Below, in pieces: positions 36,870-47,797 of a DNA stretch of 64,000 bases. The position numbers and the translations under genes were made by a program. Source of the DNA: Pezicula radicicola (taxonomy: Eukaryota; Ascomycota; Leotiomycetes; Helotiales; Dermateaceae); the NCBI GenBank assembly GCA_003008705.1, contig PDUO01000011.1, positions 487,956-551,955 of the forward strand, read 5' to 3'. Positions within the stretch are counted from its first letter, which is position 1, and the number at the start of each line of letters is the position of its first letter. The notes under the pieces were generated by a model that was given only the letters and a program-made list of their open reading frames with translations, was not told the origin of the DNA and did no database searches.

Positions 36870-37874
36870 ATGGGCGATGATAAAGGCAAAGGACGCGCCA
36901 GGTATGAGGAAGAACCTAAAGCATCACAGCAAGATGGATCTTCACAAGACTCTATGGTTTTGCGAATTGCAGCCTCGGCATGTGGGTTGGCAAGAAGTTC
37001 TTTGGCAACGTCTGCCATCGATAAGCTCAATGAACGAGCTTCTGCTGCTCTTGCAAGTGCTGGCAAAGGTCAGTCGTCAAGCCAGGGGGCGAGTTCAGCT
37101 TGGGCAGAAACAAGTATAAGACCTGAACAATGTGCTCAAAATGTCAGCCACCAAGGAAATGGGTTCAGACTTGGGCATGAGGAGGAACACGTGAGAACAG
37201 CAGAGAATGAGTTTCGATCATTCTTGGATGCCACGGAGTCCTTTACTCCATCTCAGAGCGTTGCAGAACCTTCGCTTGAGAACCCCAGTATGGGGAATTC
37301 GTGGGGAGAAGCATGGGCACGGTCACAGCATTTTGACGAATCCTTAGAATCGGAGCCGCAACAAATCTCGAACGGCAGGACTATTACCGAACAGGAGAGT
37401 CGTGATGGTGATGAAGTTCTTGCTCTACTTTCTGGGCCTTTAGAAAATGAGAATTTGGAGGATCCAGTCGCTGAATCGGAAGAAGTCGATTGGAATCTCA
37501 CGGCCGAACAAATGGCTCAACTCAGAGCCATGACCAAGGATTTGTTTCCCCCACCTGACCCACACAAGCCCATCCCTTCTGACCATCCTCTCAATTTGAT
37601 ACCCGAATTTGGAGCTTCAAACATTATGAGGCTACCTCAGACAGAGGCAAATGGAGAAGAGTCGTATATGTATACTGGACTCAACAGAGAAACTTTCAGG
37701 GAGCAATGGGAAGGCGTTTTAACTCGTTATGCTGATGAGGTCTGGGGAGGTCTTTTGCCCCTGATCAAAGAAGCTCGTCACGAAGTTGAGGAGATGAGCA
37801 ACGCTGAACCAAGTACGGAAGAACCGCAAGCTCTCCGGAGACTGAGGGCGATATTGGCGCATGTCAAGCAATAA
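36870..37874 (+). CDS. Uncharacterised acidic protein
   Basis: A single-exon gene of 334 residues. The frame is open upstream to 36852, but that codon is TTG; the first ATG is 36870. I do not recognise the family. The N-terminus is charged (MGDDKGKGRARYEEE) and followed by an Ala/Ser-rich helix-prone part. The middle is acidic and Ser-rich with GNSWGEAW, and the C-terminal 120 residues look folded (WNLTAEQMAQLRAMTKDLF, HPLNLIPEFG, a tryptophan- and Leu-rich helical end). No signal peptide or membrane segment is seen. It is convergent with the SMP-30-like gene, with only 93 bp between the two stop codons. The length, codon pattern and distinct C-terminus support a real gene. Confidence 0.75.
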   Translation: MGDDKGKGRARYEEEPKASQQDGSSQDSMVLRIAASACGLARSSLATSAIDKLNERASAALASAGKGQSSSQGASSAWAETSIRPEQCAQNVSHQGNGFRLGHEEEHVRTAENEFRSFLDATESFTPSQSVAEPSLENPSMGNSWGEAWARSQHFDESLESEPQQISNGRTITEQESRDGDEVLALLSGPLENENLEDPVAESEEVDWNLTAEQMAQLRAMTKDLFPPPDPHKPIPSDHPLNLIPEFGASNIMRLPQTEANGEESYMYTGLNRETFREQWEGVLTRYADEVWGGLLPLIKEARHEVEEMSNAEPSTEEPQALRRLRAILAHVKQ

Positions 37875-37967
37875 GTCAGAGCGGGGGTTATTTTTCAACT
37901 TGGCTTCATGGACTGTGATGGATTTTTAAGGAATTAGACTCTATATAAGCGCCTCGTAGATGCCCTT

Positions 37968-39619
37968 CTATTTGAGCTCCTGTCCTGCCAAGTCCCATCG
38001 CACTAAACGGGGAGTTAGCAATTACTTCTTCTATAGGGAATTTGGAGTTATTGCTCCCGAGACATGTCTCGAGAGAAAACGTCTTAAAAGGGGATGTCTC
38101 AAGAGGAACTCCTCTTAAAATACTCCGAATAGGAATGAAAGTGCTCCCTCATACGTACCTCTCGCAACCCCAGAACTTCCCACGATCCAGAATTCCTTGT
38201 AGTCTGCTCCTGTCCAGGCGAAATTCTGCACAGTAAAGTTGGTCTGTACTCTGACCAACAAAGTTCCTTCTGGATCCAATACGTCGACTCCTTTGCCAGC
38301 ACCGGTCACTGGAACACATATCAGCTTTCAAATTGTGCAGGGATTTGATGAAATGGGCAACTCACAAACATAACCATTCCCGGCAACCTTCAACCCGTCA
38401 GGAATCCAATCTTGGGCCAGATAAATGGGCCTCTTGTTAATAATATGATTCCCATCCTCGGTTAAATCATAAGCGTAAACCGTCCTCTTCCCAGTCGTAT
38501 TAAACCTAGTGCCCTGGCTACCAATAGACTGCAGAATTGGGCCTTGGATTGCCCCAGAATCCGTAAGGTACACTGTTCGAGACGAGGAGTTGGGCAAGAG
38601 AGGAGAAATTGCTATTCCGTTTGGTTGGATGATGGAGTCGTCGATTATGTTGACTGCGCCAGTTGAAGGACGGAAACGATAAGATGCTGTTTCTAGTTGT
38701 GGAGCAGTATCCGTCAATGCGTTAAACCATGAGTATTCTGTTCTTGTATTAGCTCCACAATATCTCAGTCTTGTCATCGGGGCATTTACGAGGATCCGTG
38801 AACCTATGTTGTGGCCATTAATATAAGCGCTTTTGAACTAAGCGCGAGATATAGAGAACACTCACCAGACATCGCCCTTATCATCGACGAAGAGATCATC
38901 AACAGTATTGAAATAATACCCAAAATAGTTGTTCAACAACGTAACCGTCTTATTCGTCGTAGGATCTAAAGTCGCTATACCAGGTCTCTCTTCAATACCA
39001 CCGACGCTATTGTTCCCACCTGACACAGCCCAATAGATCCTGGGGGTAACATTAGCGAGCAAGACCCAATCCAAAGACACAAAGAAACCTACAATCCATC
39101 ATGTATTGTTCCTCCATTGGGGGCATATATTGGAGGATCAGAAATCAACTCCCCAAGATATGGAGGATCATAATTCAAATTGACAACCAACTGGGGCAGA
39201 AAACCCGGCGGGCTCGTCGCTCCAGCCAGTTGCGAAAAGTACAACTTATTTGTAACAGGCGACCATACAGGAGCTTCATGAACGGCATCAGACACCTGAA
39301 ACATAAAATCATAAGTTGGAACTGCACCAAGAAGTTCCAGACCTCGTTGTTGGTCGAAGACGAGGAAATCTGCTGTGCTGACTAGACCGAAGGAGGTATC
39401 ATTTGGTACGGATGTTGAAGCGAATGTGTCTTCATAGGTTCCATTGTCGTCTGCTTGACGATAGAAGTGATAGGGCATTACCGATGCATATTTATTAATG
39501 CATAGAATGTTTGAAGAGGGTCCGCAGGCTTGAGCAAGTGGACTTATTGTTCCTAGTGGTTGGGCGAGGGATTTCGAGAAGAATATTAGTATTACTGAGA
39601 CGAATAATTGGACTCGCAT
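37968..39619 (-). CDS. Secreted SMP-30/gluconolactonase-like protein
   Basis: Six exons (39619-39093, 39039-38866, 38803-38790, 38737-38366, 38308-38159, 38002-37968) give 423 residues. MRVQLFVSVILIFFSKSLA is a signal peptide, so the product is likely extracellular. The beta-propeller fold of the SMP-30/gluconolactonase/LRE family is indicated by APNGGTIHDGLIYWAVSGG, DDLFVDDKGDVWFTDP, ASYRFRPSTGAV, IQPNGIAISP and the end segment FWIVGSSGVARV. Family enzymes hydrolyse lactones, often with calcium; the actual substrate is unknown. Exon 3 is only 14 nt. The last intron (38158-38003) is a near-copy of an intron in the transporter gene at 45.9 kb (see findings). Only by removing it is the normal C-terminus RWDLAGQELK reached; unspliced, the frame stops after 12 residues. 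Confidence 0.9.
38003..38158 (-). mobile_element. Introner-like intron, copy A (156 nt)
   Basis: This is the last intron of the SMP-30-like gene, with donor GTACGTATG, branch-site block GCTAACTCCC and acceptor GTTTAG. It splits a Val codon in phase 1 (G|TG). From the donor through the branch-site block it aligns with the intron at 46570-46733, with about ten differences over roughly 146 nt by hand alignment. Inside are a palindrome, CGAGACATGTCTCG, and a stem AAGAGGA/TCCTCTT. The two host genes are unrelated, so shared ancestry of the genes cannot explain the match. Confidence 0.88.
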
Positions 39620-40924
39620 GTTGACGTTCTTGTAAAACAAAGACAATTAGATTTCTCTACACTTGAACTGAGTTTACAACTTTGAATTGAGTTTACAACT
39701 CAAGCAATGGCAGAAAGGGACCTCATCGCTTATTTATACCGGTGAAAGGGGAGGAGAAAACACCTTGAAATGGAAAACCTCCTTCAACCCACTATGCGCG
39801 GGGTAAATAAACCCGAAATTTAAGATGAACATCATGACTAAAATGTTCATCCCGTCACGCTCGTATCTAGCAATCCGAGAAGGAACCCCTTTCATACTAC
39901 CTGCCTTACAATGAGGGGTTGTGACGATATCATCCCAGGCCTGCAGTTGCCAAGCATGGATTTTTATGCGGGGTGAGGCAAAGAAGTACCGAACGTGGGG
40001 AGTTGAATTTCTGGTGGGAGAATTATTTGTTGTTGTTCGCTCTTCAGATTAAATGCCGAATTCTAGGTCCTCTGTCAATTATTCTGAGGCGGGAATGTTT
40101 GCAGGCAGGGAATAAAAGGTTGGGTTGTTGGTTATGAGTACTCTCGGACGTGTGATTGTGTTTTAGGCGCACCAAAGAGCTCCATGGATTAGGTTATGAG
40201 CATGCAAAGTTTAATACTAGCAGTACAGTTTCCACCCCTGGATAAATGTAAATTCTATATTTAATACTTGGCGAAACTAGCCACTTATAGAGGAATTAAA
40301 CTGTAGTGGTATTTTATCTCCTGTGATTTTGTATATAAATATCTCTAATCTCCTAATGCTCTTAAGGTTAAGATAGATCTACAGAAAACACGTTTTTTTA
40401 AAGCTTCCTTTATCTATTGCGCAATTTATACAGAACATACTTTTCAGACAATAATAGAGTTAAGTGAAGAGTTACTACCTTCTAAATAGAGGCATAATAG
40501 CAACCAAAAACATTCGGATCATTTAAAGGTTATCTGAGGTTTATACAACAACAATCTTTACTAGTATGTCAGCATGGCCAAGTCCGCCAAGGCGCTATAT
40601 AGAATTTACATTTATGCCGGGGGGGATACTGTAGTAGAACAATGTACTCATCAAATTCCGAGCTGGAGTAGCACTCTTCATAGTGCTTGTATTGGCGGCA
40701 AGCTTGCTTGCTCTGAAAAGTACGAGTTTCCGAGTTGGTTCGAATACCTCAGATTAATATTAGAATTGTATCTATCCACCATCACTTCTACAGATAAAAT
40801 ACTCTCCATGCTCTCAAAACCTTCGCTTTTGCGTATACTCCGAGAAAATTGGTAATTTCATTCCCCTTGCTTGGGGCTTCTGAGCGGCTTAGCACCACAT
40901 CATCCTCGAGATCGTACTGGCAAG
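39620..40924. other. Intergenic, partly AT-rich
   Basis: 1.3 kb between the SMP-30-like start and the PEBP stop, both on the minus strand. Positions about 40200-40560 are AT-rich with no coding signal. A short plus-strand frame at 40574-40855 shows no motif. Confidence 0.55.
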
Positions 40925-41706
40925 TCACTGTTTCTTGTTCTTCTCAATGAAGAAATTGGCGCCAAGAACCTTCAAGCCTTCCTTTTTAGCCGAATCTCTG
41001 GCACCATGTCTCTCCTTTCCCGTTCCCCAATGCCGCCTATCTTCAGGTTCCGTGAGATTGGTGTTATCCCCTTCAAGAAGCAAAAAGACGTATCGGTGGT
41101 AGCCTGTCTTTGGCGGGGGTCCTGGGGGGTTATCTGATAATGCATCTTGAATACAGACACACTAGAATTAGGGATGAGATGGTACTTACACTCCACAACC
41201 TCCTTGAGCTCGGTACCAGGCAGGCTCGGATCATGATTCTGCGTGTCACTGGTAGGAATAATGCCAATGAAGTGACACATCTCTGACCACTTCGGATTAT
41301 CTCGTGAGGGTGCATCTGGATCAGTGAGGGCAAGCGTAAGATTGGGTGTTTCCTTGTGATAAGGATAGGCAATTTTGACGGAGGGAACCTTCTTCGTCTG
41401 GGATGTCTTGAATATGTTGCCAATGGTTACAGGATGTTGTTTCTTGCCACAGAAGGGAGCGACGAAACAACTAGGCTTGAAATCATCAATGACTTCCGGA
41501 ATGATTTTTGCAGCTTTCAACCATGGATTACATTCTCAGTTGCTCTGTTGACTGAAATGGATGGATGTAACTTGCTCAGCTCGGATAGAGTTGAAGACGT
41601 CCTTGTCGTTCTCAATGACATGTTAACCTGGGACGATTAAGTTACTGAAGCAGAGCTTTGATAGGCTCACCAGAAGAAGCAGAACAGAACAAAAGTGCAG
41701 TTGCAT
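40925..41706 (-). CDS. Phosphatidylethanolamine-binding protein (PEBP)
   Basis: PEBP family protein, the group that includes the carboxypeptidase Y inhibitor Tfs1 and other small ligand-binding regulators. Two clear exons, about 41520-41190 and 41133-40925, join in phase 1 and encode ~180 residues. Signature segments are LTDPDAPSRDNPKWSEMCHF and, across the splice, EYNPPGPPPKTGYHRYVFLL. The 5' end is unresolved: the main exon has no in-frame ATG upstream of its core and begins near an in-frame stop. A likely first exon at 41706-41671 encodes MQLHFCSVLLLL, a signal-peptide start, followed by a GTGAGC donor. A middle exon around 41620-41560 (NDKDVFNSIRAE) probably links them, but I could not close the phases. 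The product is probably secreted. Family call firm, N-terminus tentative. Confidence 0.85.
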
Positions 41707-42697
41707 GATGGAAGCGTGAATGAAAATTACTTAGATTAAGGTGGAAGAGGACGACTTGTGCAACTTCTGAAGTTACAAATTGCACTATTTGTACAGTATT
41801 TCTCCGCATCAAAACCCCCCTCGACGTCTAATTTTTTATGAGGTTAGGTACTGATGCATCAATACTCTTGAGGTAAGCGAGTACGTGCTGAACACGAAAT
41901 AGGGGGAAGGAAGTAGATATCGCAGTATTAGGTAGGTAGGTACCCGGGTACCTATTCAAAAAAAGAACTTTCTCTGGTTTTCTTGAGCTCATTCAAACAG
42001 GCCTCTGTAACGCAGGACACGTGCTCAAGATAAGAAACCAGTCCACTATCCATACATTGTGACTGCAACCTGTGACCAGTCAGGAACTCGGGCAGTGTGT
42101 CAGCTGGAGACTCTCTTATGTGGCAAGTGTGTGTATGCTGGAAGGGAAGTAATCGAAAGTGTTCGCAAGATCTAGAGCTCTGGTCTCTTGAGTATCCAAA
42201 GCGAAGTAGTCAAAGCGCTGGTGGGCATGATTAAAATACAGAACGGTTTTTAGATGGTTCTACACGGAGTACCGGGGAAAGGAAGATAGGAGTGGCTAGA
42301 GTGTGGCTGAATTATGCCTGGAGTGTGGCTGAAATGTGGTTAGTGGCGCTGTGGCTCAGTCGTTTATGCCTGTGTTCTTAGGATAAGATTCTCTCGCGAA
42401 TTGCCCTGAACCATGCTGGACCTTGGAAAGAGCATGAACTTCGAATCTCGAGTGCCCAAAATAAAGTAACCTTTTCCTTTCCCGCCCTGAGCACTCCCCT
42501 ATCTTGGGTTTTGTAGACGTCCGTCTGCCCCTGAGATATCCTCTACCATTTCAGCAAGGGCCAGGGTTCTGCTATCGCTTCAGCACTTTTAATTCACTTG
42601 TTAGGTTACGCCAGACGCGACCTCCTCGAACTACCTCCCCGTCTCCCTCCGACTTTCTTTCCTCACCAACTCTTCCTCACAACATCTCCTCAGCACA
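41707..42697. other. Intergenic, divergent promoter side of VPS1
   Basis: About 1 kb between the PEBP gene and VPS1, which diverge. A GAGTGTGGCTGAA-like motif repeats near 42299-42345. A tRNA-like relic may lie at about 42350-42455 (see findings). No gene is supported. Confidence 0.5.
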
Positions 42698-45251
42698 ATG
42701 GCAGCTCTCGGTGAGGATCTGCTCGGGATAGTCAACAAGCTCCAGGATCTTGTTTTCAATACCATCGGCAATGACAGCTTGGACCTGCCCCAGATTGTAT
42801 GACGCCCCTCGACACATAATATAGGATGAACTATGTACTGACTTTTCCCAAGGTTGTCGTTGGCTCCCAGTCTTCTGGAAAGTCTTCGGTTCTTGAGAAC
42901 ATCGTCGGCCGAGACTTTCTTCCTCGCGGTAGCGGTATTGTTACGCGGAGACCTCTCATCCTTCAACTTATCAATGTCCCCTCCGACGAAGACGATGCAG
43001 CGGAACCGCATACAGCGCACAGTGTAGCAACGCAACCGGAATGGGCAGAGTTTCATCATATTCCAAACCGGAGGTTTACTGAGTTCCAGGACGTAAAGCG
43101 GGAAATCGAGAACGAGACGGCAAGAATAGCAGGCAATAACAAGGGTATCAACAGGTCACCGATCAACCTCAAAATCTACTCGCCGCACGTGTTGAGTTTG
43201 ACGTTGGTGGATCTGCCTGGTTTAACAAAAGTAGGTTGATCTGGGAATTCTATGGTAAGAGATTTTTTGGCTGATTTTTGTGTAGGTTCCCATTGGCGAT
43301 CAACCGACGGACATCGAAAAGCAGACTCGAAATCTTATCTCAGAATACATTGCGAAGCCTAATAGCATAATATTGGCCGTTTCCCCTGCCAACGTGGACA
43401 TTGTAAATTCTGAGGCTCTAAAGCTTGCACGACATGTGGACCCTCTTGGACGTAGGACAATCGGTGTCCTTACCAAAATTGATCTTATGGACCATGGCAC
43501 GAACGCATTGGATATTCTTTCAGGGAGGGTGTATCCGTTGAAGCTCGGATTTATTGGTGTTGTGAACCGGTCGCAGCAAGATATTCAGGGCAACAAATCA
43601 CTCTCGGAAGCACTAAAGTCTGAATCAGACTTCTTCAAACACCATCCAGCATACCGTAATATGGCCAACAAATGCGGCACCCAGTTCTTGGCAAAGAGCC
43701 TAAATACCACTTTAATGGCGCATATCCGTGAAAGATTACCGGATATCAAGGCCAGGCTCAATACTTTGATGGGGCAATGCCAGCAAGAGCTTGCCAGTTA
43801 TGGTGACCAGCACTTTAGCGGCAAGGAGCACCGTGGTTCTTTAGTTCTCCAACTGATGACTCGTTTTGCTACGTCCTTTATCTCATCCATCGATGGTACA
43901 TCCACAGAGATATCAACGAAAGAACTTTGTGGAGGTGCCCGGATTTATTATATCTTCAACTCGGTGTTTGGCAACTCGTTGGAAACAATCGACCCAACAA
44001 CCAACCTCTCCGCTCTTGACATCAGAACTGCAATCCGAAACTCTACTGGACCAAGGCCGAGCTTGTTTGTTCCAGAGCTTGCTTTCGACCTACTTGTTAA
44101 GCCACAGATCAAGTTATTGGAAATCCCTAGTCAGAGATGCGTGGAGCTCGTATATGAGGAGCTCATCAAAATCTGTCATACTTGCGGCTCCACAGAGCTG
44201 ACCCGATTTCCCCGCCTACAAGGAAAGCTAATCGAAGTTGTTTCTGACCTTCTTCGAGAGCGACTGGGCCCCGCATCGTCATATGTGGAATCTCTCATCT
44301 CTATACAACGGGCTTATATCAACACAAATCATCCAAATTTCTTGGGTGCAGCAGCGGCAATGAGCAACGTTGTGAGCAGTAGGCAAGAGAAGGAAAGAAA
44401 AAGACTTTTGCAGGAAGAGCGAGAGAGAAGAGACCGCCGACGTCAAAAGGAGCTCGGTGGGATAAATGGCACTGAGACCCCTGAAGATGAGGAGGAGAAT
44501 GGGGTTGAGAAGGCTGAGAATGTCGCTCTTCCTATTCGGAAACACAAGACCGCACGAGAGTTGTCACCCCATGTCCGAGAGAATGGCATAAGTGGAATTG
44601 CAGCAACCATGAATGGTGTAAATGGCCAAGGAGTAGGTGGTGCTAAAGATTCGTTTTTGAATTATTTCTTTGGTAAGGATGGTATGCCAGGTGGCACTGC
44701 GCAAAATGCTTCAGCAAACCCTAATCTAGGCCGCCATGTGAGCCAGAGCGCGGAGCCAAGTTTCAGTCAGAGTATTCGAAGACAGGAGGAACGACCGGTA
44801 CACAGAACACCAGCACAACAGACCCGGGAAGATGATTACGAGCTTGGAAGAGCACAAAGAGACTACGACTACAACTCTCCTTTCGTGCGTTTCCTTCCCT
44901 GCTTTCAACGATAAATTCCTACTAACAAAAATATAGGGCAACAACAGCGAGCCAGCACTCACAGATCGTGAAGCCATGGAGACAGAATTAATTCGAGCAC
45001 TCATTTCGTCATACTTCAATATTGTCCGCGAGTCAATAGCTGATCAAGTCCCGAAAGCTGTCATGCACTTGTTAGTGAATCACTCCAAGGATGTAGTACA
45101 GAATAGACTAGTTAGCGAGCTCTACCGAGAAGATCTCTTCGAGGAGCTCCTGTACGAAGATGATGCTGTTAAGAAGGAACGAGAGAAGTGCGAAAAGCTA
45201 CTGAAGACCTACAAGGAGGCTGCGAAAATTGTAGGTGAAGTAGGTATATAA
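42698..45251 (+). CDS. VPS1: Dynamin-like GTPase Vps1
   Basis: Vps1 is a dynamin-related GTPase that drives membrane scission in vacuolar protein sorting, endocytosis and peroxisome division. Exons 42698-42796, 42853-43230, 43286-44884 and 44937-45251 give 796 residues. GTPase motifs are clear: G1 GSQSSGKSS (37-45), G2 in [12 protein letters not shown]3 DLPGLTK near 153-159, and G4 TKIDLMDHG near 222. The stalk region follows, then a variable, charged insert ([20 protein letters not shown] and an Asn/Gly-rich part), in place of a PH domain. The C-terminal GTPase effector domain (residues ~692-796) is encoded by the last exon. Length compares with about 700 residues in yeast; the insert explains the difference. 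Confidence 0.96.
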
Positions 45252-45946
45252 GAATAGAGGGAAAACAGGCGCATATGTATGACTGCAGGGATGGGGATGA
45301 CGGAAGGACGCATGAACCTTTTGTAGAATACTGTATTGTTGATCCGGGGAGGTTGGTTTGTATCTTACTTCCCGATATCTCTACTTAGTGGGGTCCTGGA
45401 GTCCAAGACCATTGTGTATAGGCATGATTTTCCTCTTTTACTTTCCGTCGGGTGCGTGTCTCGGAGACGCTGCTATTCAACAATTCATCACCTCGGCCAC
45501 ATGTAGGGAGTAGTTGCTTTGTATAACATCGACAGATCCCGATCCCGCTTGTCAAAAGATCGGGACCAGCCTTTCTTTGTACAGTGCAAGATTCCCATCC
45601 ATACAAATGACAACAAACTGACGCCTTTCGGCAATCAAGATCCGATGCGGCTGCCGACCTTCGTTCTACCCTGCAGTATGCCAGTATCATGCAGTGGCGA
45701 TCTTAATGGTTCTCGCCCACCTTCTTCAATTGAATAGAGAAAGTCACAAATCCCGAAGATTTTCCATCTGCTTCCATTTGAAAGATACCTGACTATCAGC
45801 TATGTCAGCACTTCAAATCCATTCACTCCGCTCCGTACTCTAATCAATCCACAACGGCTTTCCCATAATACTCCTTAATTCTCGTTCGGTGCCGTGGGAA
45901 TGAAAATATTTTAATTACATTTCTTTGGAATTGTGCGATTTGCAAA
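45252..45946. other. Intergenic, VPS1 to transporter
   Basis: 695 bp between two plus-strand genes, holding the VPS1 3' UTR and the permease promoter. No other feature was recognised. Confidence 0.6.
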
Positions 45947-47797
45947 ATGAGTTCCGCCAAGAGCGATGCCCCTGCCAAAGTTGGGGTTGTGAACGAGGTG
46001 ACTGGCAATGACGATGATTTGATTGAGGGAGGTTATTTGACGACTGCAGAAATGAGAGGATTGGAGCGAAAACTTGTGCTCAAGATCGATTGGCGACTTT
46101 GTACCATTGCTGGCATCCTGTGCTCGTTGAATCTGCTGGATTCTGGAATTATCTCTTCGGCTAGTGTCACGAGTATTTTTGCTGACTTGGGGCTGGGAGT
46201 TGGGAATCGTTATGTGAGTCTGTTTTGGATCTAATAAGGATTGACTTTTTTATTATTACTTAGGTGGCTAACACTTTGGTTGTAGTCGGTTTCTATCTTG
46301 GTGTATACTGTTGCTAGTGTGGCATTTCAGTTACCAGCCACTGTTGCGGTGAGAATTGTCGGACCCAGGGTTATGTTCAGTTGTATTACTGTTGCTTTTG
46401 GACTTATTACTATGGTGAGCTTTGAGTTCTTATCGACATCGATTTGAGGGTTAACATGCTCAGTGTACTGCTTTTATCACCAATTGGAAACAGATGGTGG
46501 TTTTGAGGTTGCTGCTTGGAATGAGTCAGGCTTGTGTTTTCCCGGGTCTATCTTACTTGATCAGTACTTGTACGTATGGGGGGAGCACTTTTATTCCTAT
46601 TCGGGAGTATTTTAAGAGGGCTTCCTCTTAAGACATCCCCTTTTAAGACGTTTTCTCTCGAGACATGTCTCGAGAGCAACAACTCCAAATCCCCTACAGA
46701 AGAAGTAATTGCTAACTCCCAATTTACGGACAGGGTATACAAGAAAAGAGCAACAACTCCGCTTTGCTTTCTTGCTTACAGGAGAGGTAACTGTGATCGG
46801 ATTGGGAGCCTTTTCGAATTATGGCCTTAATCACTTGGACGGTAAAGGTGGGCTTGCTGGTTGGAGGTAAGTACAAACCTATTCTCCCAAACCTCTGCTT
46901 ACGCCTTTTAGGTGGATGTTTTTGATACAAGGCCTGATTGCCATTTGTAAGTCCAACACTCTATTGTTGTATCTCCTAGTACTGGGACTGACCGGCCAAT
47001 TAGTAATTGGATTTACCGTATGCTGGTGGATCGTTGATTTCCCCGAGAACAGCCACAACAGCTTCCATTTCCTCACACCACAAGAACAAGCTTTAGCAGA
47101 ACGGCGAGTTAGTAGAGATCGGGGAGACGTTAAAGCCGAAGAGTTCTCATGGAGCAAGTGTCTAATGCACTTTGCCGACCCCAAGCTCTACGGCTTCTGT
47201 GCCTTAATGTTTCTCCTAAACCTGGTTTCGACATCACTATCGTACTTCCTCCCGATCATCTTACAGAGTGGAATGGGGTTTTCAACAGACCAAGCAATTC
47301 TGCTCTCTGCGCCGCCATACTTTTATGCTGTCATTCCTGTAATCCTCTCTTCCATCGTCGGTGATTATTATCAAATGCGTGGCCTCGTCATCACATTCAA
47401 TTGTGTCTGCACTATTGTCGGTTTTTGCATGCTAGGCTTTGCTTCGCAGGTAACTGTCCGCTATGTTGGCACATATCTCGCTACTGGAGCATATGTTAGT
47501 AACTGGGCAGCGATGAATGCGTACCAAGCAAACAATATCGTGGGACAGTGGAAGAGAGCAACTTTCGCAGCTGCCGTCACTGCTTGCAATGGGCTCGGTG
47601 GTATCGCCGGCGCTTTTATCGTGAGGGCTGTTGAAGCACCAAGGTACAAAACTGCGGTGTACGTTTCAATATTTTCGCATGTTCTTATTATCGTTATTGT
47701 GGCTATGTTTACGGCGTACTTTTGGTATGCGAATGGGAAGCAGAAGAAGGGACAGGCTTTAGTGGAGAGGACTTTGGGGTTTAGATATACTTATTGA
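45947..47797 (+). CDS. MFS permease, Dal5/Tna1 (ACS) type
   Basis: A major-facilitator permease of the anion:cation symporter branch, whose fungal members carry allantoate, nicotinate, pantothenate or similar organic anions. Six exons (45947-46213, 46286-46414, 46464-46569, 46734-46866, 46912-46946, 47004-47797) give 487 residues. Typical segments are KLVLKIDWRLCTIAGILCSL at TM1, SQACVFPGLSYLISTWYTRK, GLAGWRWMFLIQG and WWIVDFPENSH. The third intron (46570-46733) falls inside the conserved ISTWYTR motif and is a near-copy of the intron in the SMP-30-like gene. Its removal rebuilds the Trp codon T|GG exactly. The fifth intron is 57 nt and stop-free in frame, so ORF finders read through it. Substrate unknown. 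Confidence 0.92.
46570..46733 (+). mobile_element. Introner-like intron, copy B (164 nt)
   Basis: This is intron 3 of the Dal5-type permease gene: donor GTACGTATG, branch block GCTAACTCCC, acceptor GGACAG, phase 1. It matches copy A at 38003-38158 over nearly its whole length; similarity ends just after the branch block. Here the central palindrome is longer (22 nt, centred on ACATGT at about 46663), and the second stem is TTAAGAGG/CCTCTTAA around a 4-nt loop. The transcript strand is the same as in copy A, as required for both to splice. Confidence 0.9.

Noticed and set aside
38042..38236. Plus-strand ORF over the introner copy A, with a matching ORF on the minus strand at 46548-46742 encoding a similar peptide
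   Set aside because: The peptide similarity only reflects the repeated intron read antisense; there is no gene evidence, and both segments are explained as introns.
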